From Rhynochetos jubatus (lineage: Eukaryota > Chordata > Aves > Eurypygiformes > Rhynochetidae), in assembly GCA_027574665.1 (NCBI GenBank), contig CM050656.1, positions 3,347,001 through 3,411,000 of the forward strand: a DNA stretch of 64,000 nt, in the 5' to 3' direction. A model generated the notes under the pieces. It was not told where the DNA came from. It did not search any database and saw only the letters and a list, made by a program, of their open reading frames with translations. Positions within the stretch are counted from its first letter, which is position 1, and every line of letters starts with the position of its first letter. Position numbers and translations under genes: made by a program. This document shows, in pieces, positions 51,220 through 60,403 of this stretch.

Positions 51220-53028
51220 GTCAGTCAAGAGTCCCCCAACTGCACATCACAGAGCAGCAGTGTTCTTATCATTCAAAATGTTAGCACAACTCTAGCTTTG
51301 ATCTTTCACAACAGTTTACATATAAAAAAATGAAAGGAGGACACCTACCCTTCCCCAGGCCTGTGGCAGGTAGGAAAAAACAAAAGAGGACCAATCCTCA
51401 CAGCCTTCTTCCCAAAGAAAGCAGAAAATTTGTGGAAAACTGGGCAGCCTGAAGTCATGCTTCAGACACAGCTTATGCCTGACCAGTGTCATCTCTTACG
51501 CTGGCCGAGTCTGACAGACCACGCACCAGCATTACCCTCGCCCACACGTCCAAGGCCAAGAAGGCTTGAACAGAGCAGAGTCACATTCTGGAAAGCTTGT
51601 GGTGCAATATGCTCCACTGATCTATTAACAGAATCAGACATGAACCAGTAGTCAGATTTCCAGGAGTCCCCAGTGTGACTTAGAAGCCAAAATCCCATTT
51701 TTGAATGGTAACCTGAGAATTTAGGAAAACACGTTTCACAGAAGCCAGTGAAACCACACTCCAGAGTGCTTTTAGCTTTTCAGAGTGTAATTTTGATACT
51801 TCAGAAGGGTATTGGAAAGTTCAATCTCAAACAGTCAGTGGAAGCTGTGGCTGCTCAGTACCTGCAAATTGCTCTCTGTTGGTACAATATCGGGAAATAC
51901 TTCATGACTAAAGAGAGCCCGACCCACATGATGCAGTTTTAAATGTGTGAATTTCAGCCAGATGGATAATATCAACCACTGCAACACCAAGAGAAGGTCT
52001 TTCTGTTCCACGGTCAAATATGAACATATGACTTCATCTCATGTGGGTGCAAATTCTGTTTGAAGAGTTGACATGACCAAATTTACTTGATATAGATGAC
52101 ACCATAAAGAAAAACATTAACTTCTCCTCCACAGTTTGGTTCTTTCAGAGAACTGGTTTTAACTGGTTTAAAAGAAGAAAAACTTTGCAGTTGGATGGAA
52201 GTGTCTTCACCAAGAGGAACATTTAAGTGTCAGGTCCTCTAAGGCTGTGAGAAGCAGCACCCTTGACCACAGTCACTACTGTAAACTTCTGGTACAACAG
52301 ACGAGGCAGCTGTTCCTCCTCAGGCTGGCTAACAAACCAACAATATTGCAAAAACAGAGACTCACAACAAACACCTACAGCTGCTCAGTACACTGTCCGT
52401 GTTGTTTCAAGGAAAAAAAAAAGTTGCATTTCTGGATCAAAATACATTTATGTAGAGACACGGGTTTCCCCAATAAAATGACTCCCCGTCTCCTAAAGCT
52501 AATGCTGACCATAGTGCCCAAGTCCTAAATTTAAACAGGGATATGGATATGAAGCTGTACATCTGTAGCTATTAAAAATTGAAAGAATCAGAGTTATTTA
52601 TTTATGCTTAAACAGAAGCCCCCCACTCCTCCCCTCTCTTATAGTAGAAGTGGAAATTAAAACTGCCAATTGCTTTGAGTAAGTCTATACTTGGTACCAA
52701 AGCAGAGGAGGACCAAGACCTTCATAAAGTATTTGGGCCTTGCCTTTTTTTTTTTTAAACAAGGCATTCACTTTGATTGAGGGAAACTTTCTTTGTTAAA
52801 TCCTAAATAAAAACACCAAACCTTGCCAAGGAAATGTTTTTTTCGGAGGTCAGCAACAGTTCACAGCAAGACACTTTCTGGGAAAATAGTCACAGCAACA
52901 TGTCCAGGTATTCAGAGCCCCAACAAACACTGAAGTTCTATAATGTTTTTCCCCAGTAGGTTTAAGGTTACAGATATAATTAGGTTAGAGTGGCTTGTAC
53001 AGTATGTCTGATTTCAAAGTAAAATCAG

Positions 53029-53046
53029 AATATTATGCATAATATT
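53029..53046. repeat. Perfect 18 bp AT-rich palindrome
   Basis: The sequence aatattatgcataatatt equals its reverse complement and contains ATGCATAAT. It is followed at once by a direct repeat, attatgcaaa. These resemble POU/octamer-type half sites. Confidence 0.9.
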
Positions 53047-53799
53047 ATGCAAAGCGCCATAGCAACAGTAAGGCAGACTTCTAAGAAATGCTAATGAGAT
53101 AAGCTGTTCTGCAAAAACCTGAACCTGTCCAAGCAAAAAACAAACACATTACTTAAAATTCATACAAGAAGCTCACACATTCCTTAAAAAAATAAAACAA
53201 CCCCACAGCATAAAATATCTTATCAAACCATCACAGCAGGAGGGGGGCACAAGGTCTGTGCAACAGACACCTTTCATAACCAGCTCACTGCTCCCTGAAA
53301 ACTCAATCCCACAGTTCCCAAGCAGCAGAACTCAGATGCCGGAGCCTGGGAGGGTGGGCAGTTGCCCAGATCCCTCTGCTCTTGATCTGAGCGGGACCGC
53401 AGCGACCCGGGTGATGCAGTGAGTGCTCTGAGCAGACAGACCTGGGATCCAGAGCCAAACTCGACGAATGGAGAGAAATAAAACCCCAACCTAAAACTTA
53501 GATGATTTACTGAAGAACATGAAATAGATGCACAAAAAAGTGTACAGGAAGCAAAATCATTCCAAACCCAGAATTTGACCAATTAAATGACCACAATTAA
53601 TGGTTTTGTATTACTGGTTAAGACAAGGCAAGAATCATGCAGCAAGTACTTGGATAAACAAAAGTGACACAAACCCAATTGACCTAATAAATTTCAAAAG
53701 CATAGACTGGACTAAGAACTGGACAAAGTAAATGCAGAGCTAGAGGGTTATTTCTGGGGTGTGGAACAATGTCTAACACAGCCTTCATGAACCTTTTTC

Positions 53800-53945
53800 A
53801 GAAAATAGGAACCAGGGAATTACAAGCCAGTCCATTTATCTCCAATCCCCATAAAAACACTGCTCAAGCAATCACGGAGGAAGATAACAAGAAGATGAAC
53901 GATTGCCAACAGCTTTGTTAAGAACAGGTTGTGTCGGGTCACCAG
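53800..53945 (+). pseudogene. Decayed CR1 ORF2 reverse-transcriptase fragment
   Basis: Read on the plus strand, conceptual translation gives PGNYKPVHLSPIPIKTLLKQ in one frame, then EDNKKMNDCQQ and FVKNRLCR after frame changes and a stop. This matches the order of the conserved N-Y-R-P-V-S-L-x-S-x-P-G-K-I, D-x-Q-H-G-F and K-x-K-S-C blocks at the start of CR1 reverse transcriptase. It is non-functional and much more decayed than the nearby CR1 3' ends. It may be the internal part of the same insertion as the 54.2 kb copy or an older one. Confidence 0.68.
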
Positions 53946-54229
53946 TTCCTGCCCACAGCAGGGAACGGCAGCAGGTGCTGCAGCTTAACTGCGGCACACA
54001 CTGACCACATCTCCTGGGTACAAGCAAGCTGGGCTCATCAAGAAGCTCCCTTCACGTGACTGCATGTTGTCTGGAAGGCTGTGTTCATGGGGCTACTGTC
54101 CTGTCTGCTCTGCTGGACATCAGTCCTGCGTCTGCTACTGAGGGGGGTCTTCATCAATACCATTATTAGAGATGAGGATCCTGAAACAACCCTGATAAAC
54201 TGAAAAAGTGGCTTGACCTCTACTCTGAT

Positions 54230-54559
54230 GTCATGAGACCCCCCCACTGCAGTTCTGGTGTCCCCAACAGAAGAAGGATGTGGACCTGTTGGAGTAAGTC
54301 CAGAGGAGGCCACAGAGGTGCTCCAAGGGCTGGAGCCCCTCTGCTATGGGCACAGGCTGGGAGAGTTGGGGATGGTGAGACACTGGGACAGGTTGCCCAG
54401 AGAAGCTGTGGATGCCCCATCCCTGGAAGTGTCCAAGGCCAGGCAGGATGAGGCTTGGAGCAACCTGATCTAGTGGAAGGTGTCCCTGCCCATGGCAGAG
54501 GGTAGGAGTGGATGGGCTTTAAGGTGCCCTCCAACCTAAACCATCTCATGATTCTGTGA
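54230..54559 (+). mobile_element. CR1 LINE 3' region with internal deletion
   Basis: This plus-strand CR1 copy includes the more internal block (cagttctggtgtccccaaca, gtccagaggaggccacagag, ctgggagagttgggg). It then jumps directly to the terminal block (cactgggacaggttgcccag onward) near 54380, so the segment normally between them is missing. It ends with ccatctcatgattctgtgaa. The deletion junction lies about midway. Confidence 0.88.
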
Positions 54560-54949
54560 AAAGTGGATGGAATGAAGGAGGAATGAGCTCAACACTTAGG
54601 ATTCATCAGCTGGATGAATACAGTGAGGAGGCAAGACATCCCACCTGCAGAGGGTGACCAGGGCTGCCAAGGGTACCCACCCTCAGCATCCCTCTCCTCC
54701 TCCCCACCCCCCTCCATCCACCCCGGAGTGTCCTGCTGCCACAGGGAAGGCAAATGCTCTGGCCAGATATACAAACAGGCATCAAAAATAATCCTTCCAC
54801 ATCTTTGGCAATCCAACACCTCACTGGACACGCTAGCTCAAGTTTTGAATACCATATTCAAGAAACCTTTCCCTAGGACCAACTGATCTACAGAAAAGAA
54901 ACAGTCAATCCCCTAGAAAACATGACCCAAGAACAAAGATGAGATGAAT

Positions 54950-55180
54950 GAGGGCTGGTGAATATAAGGAGGTAAACATGGGGAGCACAAGTCCACTGTC
55001 TCCAGAAGGATCAAAAGGCGAGACTGATCTGTTCTCGGTCCCTCAGAGGACAGGTGAGGGATGGGGTTGTAATTCTGCAAGGAAGGTTCACATTAGACAC
55101 TGTGAAAAAGGTGCAGCTAAGGTCTGTGATTGAGTAGAGTATGTTGCCCATGGAGCTGCCATCACTGGAGGTGACTTACA
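54950..55180 (+). mobile_element. Possible ancient CR1 3' remnant
   Basis: This segment keeps the order of landmarks of an old CR1 3' region in plus orientation. A piece resembling aaggaggt is followed by one resembling the tctcggtccctcagaggaca block, then ggttcacattagacactgtg, then gttgcccatggagctgccat and cactggaggt. Each block is only partly conserved. It lies in the same orientation as the two CR1 segments just before it. Confidence 0.45.
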
Positions 55181-55905
55181 GGGCGACTGGGGAAACACCT
55201 ATCGACAACACCAATTCAGGAGCACAGCTTACAAGGTTAATACAGTTCTTACAGGTTATCGTATGGTCTATTCACTTCCATCTTCCTTTTTCAGTGTTTT
55301 CAAGATCTAATGGAAAATAGCTGCACAAAGAGATGCTGTTGCAAGCAGACATGGCTCGGTATCTAGAATATTTTGAGTTATCTTTATATTGTTCGTATTT
55401 ACTGTATACAGAATTTGGCAGACAAGCTTTCTCTTCCGTAAACTGTGGCACATGGGACACAGAAATGTGTCAGGTTGAGCCCAGGCTGTACTAGGCATAA
55501 TTTCCTACAAATCAACTTAGGCCAGGACTGCCTGGGAGTCCTGGCTCAGACATGAAGACCTGTCCTCCCTCCTGTGCTGCCTAGAAGATCCAAGACAGCC
55601 AAACCAACAGATCCTACAGGACCAGACCACACCAGTGATTCCCAGTGCCAGCTGGGCTTCCTCAGCACAGGAACTGTAATTTTCACCTCCCTGGTAAGCA
55701 CCAACAAATCTGGCCTTCAATTTACAGCATGATGGGGTTCATAAAAGCTAAAATTAAATTATTGTATTTTAATTTCAACTGAATGGCTTTTTTCCTCTCC
55801 AAAGCCACCGGATCTTAATTCAGAGAAGTCCACAAAACACAGTTTTAACAGAGCTGTTCAAGGTACAATTACAGAAAACCAGACCCTAACAGTATGTTAT
55901 GTGGG

Positions 55906-55921
55906 AAAAAAAAAAAAAAAA
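55906..55921. repeat. A16 homopolymer
   Basis: Sixteen A residues within NEGR1 intron 4, with no retroposon body recognised beside it. Confidence 0.95.
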
Positions 55922-56459
55922 GAATATTGCAACACAGCTCGACTTTAAAAGACCACATCCACATTTGCTACTTAAGTAGTTGACAAATTTAGAGAAATTA
56001 TAATAAATATCAGTTTCATGATGCATACATCCCATTCTTTAGCATCTCAGCATGACACTGACACTTTCAGAGATTCTTTCATCGAGAAACTCCCTTTAAT
56101 ATTTTTAAGTATCACACTAATAAGCGAGAAGAGGGTCAGCGAAGGCGCAGTACCATATATACAGTTTCAGACCAGCTTTCAGATGACCTATTAAAGTCTT
56201 GCTAATCCAGACACTGGTTTGTTCAAAGTGGGGTTCAATTTTATCACCTATAAATCAGTATTTGCTATATAAAATGTAATGGAAAATGCTAATAAGGATT
56301 ACTTGTGAAATGAAATTGGATTATATGTTATCTATTTTAACCTGATTGGGTGTAGTATTCCTTCTTCATATATCAGCAGCTTCAATTTCTTTTTTTCCTC
56401 TCCCCCCACCCCCCGAATTCAGGCAGACAAATGCACTACGGAGTCTCAGGCCACCATTT

Positions 56460-56780
56460 TAAAAAGTGAAATTATGGGGGGAGACATAAATTAAGCAGAA
56501 ATTGTAGATTATGCAATATGAAGCAGAATAAAGCAAAAAACCCCTGTAAAGTCATTAGAGTTCTAATTTATGTGCTGTAAGGCAAGCTGGTTGTTTATGT
56601 ATGGTTGGAAGTTGTCCAGCCAGGAAACTTGAAATTCAGAAAGTAATTTAAACCTGGTAATTTTCTTTTGTACATGCTTGGATGACTGAACAACCGCTAT
56701 ATGCAATGAATATCCATATTCAAAATTATGCTTATATCCACCGTAACCGCTCAGGGCTCATTGATACATTCTATTAACTG
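56460..56780. promoter_or_regulatory. Candidate conserved non-coding element
   Basis: Repeat-free AT-rich sequence with words such as gattatgcaatatgaag, agtcattagagttctaattt and atatgcaatgaatatcc, resembling POU, C/EBP and homeodomain sites. Composition-based guess only. Confidence 0.25.
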
Positions 56781-56934
56781 GGCACAATAAAACCTTGATT
56801 TATTCCACAGTTATCAGGTCTGCAGTAAAGAACGTTCCTTTTAATAACAGGGAAACAGTATTAAAAATTGTCAGAAGCAGCGCTTAAGCGATCACATTCA
56901 TGCAAATGTGGTGCTGTACCGTCACTGTTCTGTG

Positions 56935-57175
56935 TGCTGGAGATTGTATGTCAAGACGTCACTGTACGGGACACGATGGAGGGACCCGGAGATGAAACAG
57001 GGATTATTCAGACTCTGAGGTGAAGTGATGCTTCTGCAGCGCGCGGCCGTCCGTACCCCATCAGGTCATCAGGGTGCAAGAACGGGAGTTGAAGCAGGAG
57101 CCGCACACATTACTTCCAAGGGTGCTTACGTGCGGTAAGCGCTACAGGGGGAAAGGCGATAGACATTTTGGGATA
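56935..57175. other. CpG-dense patch in intron 4
   Basis: This patch of about 240 bases has about 17 CpG dinucleotides, including a gcgcgcggccgtccgt cluster near 57038. It ends shortly before the G-rich run at 57378. No coding potential or repeat family is recognised. Confidence 0.35.
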
Positions 57176-57377
57176 TTACAGGACCCTTGTAAGACTAAGA
57201 GAGGGGACTTTGTTGTGCTGGTCACGGCTTCAGTGACACTGCCAAAGAACCGAGTGGGCGGGATGACGCATCAGGTGGAGGTACACAGCAGACGGACACA
57301 ACACCCCCTGCACTAGAAGTACAGCCACCGAATAACACCGCGGTGGGTAAGGAGAAATTAATCTGTTCACAAACCCA

Positions 57378-57400
57378 GGGGCGGGGGGGGGGTAGGAGGG
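57378..57400 (+). repeat. G-rich run with G-quadruplex potential
   Basis: The pattern is G4, C, G10, TA, GG, A, GGG. It offers at least four G-tracts with short loops on the plus strand, which is the non-template strand for no known transcript here (NEGR1 is transcribed from the other direction). Confidence 0.8.
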
Positions 57401-60271
57401 AAAGAAAGCCTTGCCCTTTATCAGTTTGTTAGACAGACAGACATATCTTCAAAGAGGAACTAGGACTGAAGATGATTCAACTGAGGAAACTGCCCAGGTA
57501 ACAAAAGGGCCTGAAGGTTTCCTCTCTTCTTTTGGATTTCTTTCATCAAGCTCTGTCCAGATTTAAACTTGAATATAAAATTCATACAAGCTTCTTGTAA
57601 ACAGTGACTAGTAGGAAAACCACAGCTCTCTAAAACAAAATATTTCTCTTTCATTGAAGGAAAGCTGCCCAGCTCAACAGACAGCAAACAGGCAGAATTC
57701 TACTGGCTTGGTGGCACACAGATACCCCCCTCTTCGACTGGGGCTGTCCCTGCTGAAGTGCTGGGAAGCGAAGCCCACCCCAGCAGCATTGGCCACCACA
57801 GCGCACGCCAACAATGTGCCCCCAGGGCTGATGACAGCAGGGGGAGATCTCCCAGCATCGGCCAGCTCCATCATGACCCTCTCCTGAGTGCAACGAGCCG
57901 TTTTTCTGCCTGTTCGGAACAGATGAGCATCATCATCAGGGAGCAGATGTTCGGAGCGCGTTTGCACTTAACCGGCATGGGGACAGCGTACAAATCCGAA
58001 CAGAAGTGCATTAGCAATTAGCTGACTACAACAAATCGTTTACGTATACGAACCATTTCATGCTGTAGCCAGATCCTAGTTTTACATTACTTCAATTTTA
58101 TTTTTCTCCCTGTCCATTTTCTTCCTTAGTTGTAAGAATCATTAAAAAGAAAGATACTCTGCATTTCCTCAGTGCAGAACTAGAAGTTTGCCTGACTATA
58201 ACATAATGCCACGTGCATCGACACTATGGCCAAGGACAATTACAGCTTAGCCCAGGTAGCTGAATCTGGACAAAGACCATCTTGGATACTTTACTCAAGC
58301 ACATCAGCTACACACTGCATTAAAGCTTGACTTGTGGCTTTGGCCAGCTAAGCTGATGCTTTTATGCAAACTAGGGCTCATGCACATCTAGATCCTGCCT
58401 GAGAAAGCAAGAGCCATGGCTTGAGTTTACCATACCCACTGCGCTCTTTATTTTATTTAAAAAAACCCCAAACAAACATCAAAACAACAAAGTAGGCTTA
58501 CCAACTTTTCTTTCTTTCTAGAAAGCTCCCGAGGCATCTAGTTTTTGCCCTTATTAAAATCTCTCTGATATAAAATAACACAGATGTAATACTTGTTTTA
58601 GTAAAACTAGACTGATCACCCCATTCTTTCTGCTTCCTACTGCAAGTTACTTATCTAACACCACAAACTGTTTTACAGTACAGCTTGTGTGAAAGCTGTC
58701 ACCCCAAACACCCAGGGCATGCCATGTAAATATCTGCACAACTTCTCCAACTAACAATCTTCAGTAACAATGCACTGCACAAAAGATGATGGTCACTAGT
58801 TCCATAGGACACCATCCGTTGTGGTTTTTCCTCCCACCTAGGTGCCAGTTTTTAGTGCACTGCCTGCTGTTGGGAATTCAGCGAAGTTGATGCAGATGGA
58901 AACACATCAATGAGGGTGAAGCAGCAGTGAGAAGAGTGATGGACTATGCATGAGCCTCCTCAAGTGCTCTGCAGTTGACATCTGCTCTTGTAATGCAAGG
59001 ACTGATGGTCATGGCAGGTTATAGCAGAGCCTCAGTGCAGAAGCCTGACGAGCAGAGGGAAAGCAGGATCTGCAGCCAGCATCACTAGCCTCTGTGACTA
59101 AGCAGTACAGAAAGCTGTCTGTGAGACTCAGAGCACGACTGGGCTGTTTGTAAGCATTAGTGCATTCACCCACCGTGTTCCAGGACATCATGAACTACAA
59201 GAATCCCATTGCCATGTAAACAAGGAGCAGCAGGTCAGCTTTTGACCATGGGAATGTCCCATAAACACCCAGGTAGCACAGCCCCATCAGCAACCCACCC
59301 ACAACAACCCGTGTCTCCCACTCCCACCCTCCAGCTTCTCAGCAACCTGGGGACAAGGGGCTTATCAACAGGGACAACCTCTGTTGAGGGAGACACAAAG
59401 CTGAAATCTCAAAGATTTGTGGCCAATAAGAATGCCACAGCAATTTTCAAACCAGGAACTGTTACAAGTTACAGGATCCGTAATTGCACTTAAACTAAGA
59501 AAATTCAGAGTGAGTGAGAGTAATTATTCCCACATTTTTTCCATATCTTCTTACATGTTGGAGAGAAAAACAACACTGTTTTGAATGTTTCATGTTGTAC
59601 CGAGTGCTAAACCAAGTTCAGCCACAAGCTGAAAACACCTCATCGTTTTACAAGTCTCAGGTGATTAGAGCTGACAGAGTTCAGGGACAGGTAGGAGGCT
59701 ACTTGGCAGTTCTTAGTGTCACCCACCAGCATCTCAGAACAGCACCGTGGCACGGTCCTTCTCTCCTTCACACTGCGACCACCACACAAAACAACTCACT
59801 GCCTCAGATTTCCATGGAGGTGGATCACCATCTAAGCATCCAACAAATCCCAAGAAAGTTTCTCATCTCCTTATATATTGCACAACCATGGCAAATTAAA
59901 GCAGAAACACTTCAGCTCCACAATCACAGCAGTCCTCAGAAGTTACTCAAATAATTACTCAAAAAATTACTCCAAAACCACAGTCTCCACACTGCAGCCC
60001 AGCAAGAGCACCTGCTAGAAAGCTTCTGACAGCATGCCAGCACCACTGTCCCCCAGCAGACAAAAGGGGGATTTGAACCATAAGCTTATTTTACCTTACT
60101 TTGGTGAGGTTAACTCATACATCAAACAGCACAGGTCATATGCTACCATAATACAAAACCCCAGCAACCTACAATTTCACCACCAGCAGCAGTTCTCTGT
60201 ATTAGACTTTTCTTCTCAGCCACGTCCCTCTTCTCCATTGGATTTAGTAATTAAAAAACAACACGACTTAC

Positions 60272-60403
60272 AGTTTACTGTGACTTTTACTTTTTTCACA
60301 TCTGGGACTGAGACATCATTTTCTGCACTGCATTCATATTCCCCAGCCTGGTCTCTTGTAATTCCATAGATGTCCAGGTACTGTCCGCTCTCAAAGGGCT
60401 TTG
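60272..60403 (-). CDS. NEGR1: NEGR1 exon 4 (end of Ig domain 2)
   Basis: This is an internal coding exon of neuronal growth regulator 1, a GPI-anchored IgLON adhesion protein of neuronal surfaces that takes part in neurite growth and synapse formation. Read on the minus strand it is 132 bp and starts with two bases of a split codon. It encodes [18 protein letters not shown], then [19 protein letters not shown] and VKVTVN, and leaves one base for the next exon. The D-x-A-G-E-Y-x-C motif is the signature of an Ig-fold F strand and supplies the second cysteine of the domain 2 disulfide. Splice sites are a pyrimidine-rich acceptor (attatttcatttcag) and a perfect donor GTAAGT at 60271-60266. Family knowledge: this stretch is nearly identical to vertebrate NEGR1 and clearly less like LSAMP, NTM or OPCML, as I recall those sequences. 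The 3' base T joins TT of the next exon to give the Phe of NFAPT. Exon number is inferred from the conserved IgLON gene structure. Confidence 0.96.

Larger units (their letters stand above)
35134..60271 (-). other. NEGR1: NEGR1 intron 4 (complete, 25,138 bp)
   Basis: This complete intron is bounded by a GTAAGT donor next to exon 4 and a T-rich cag acceptor next to exon 5. It contains antisense CR1 copies near 39.9, 51.0 and 54.2 kb, decayed CR1 pieces near 53.8 and 55.0 kb, a T19A24 block at 45.3 kb and a G-rich run at 57.4 kb. It also contains CpG-dense patches near 36.2 and 57.0 kb, and AT-rich blocks resembling conserved non-coding elements near 40.7, 48.9 and 56.5 kb. Open frames of up to 167 codons occur (for example 43746-44249), but none shows a recognisable domain or splice context. 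Confidence 0.85.

Noticed and set aside
59514..59954. 146-codon open frame on the plus strand
   Set aside because: Low-complexity polar composition, no known domain, antisense to the NEGR1 intron, no splice sites that fit.
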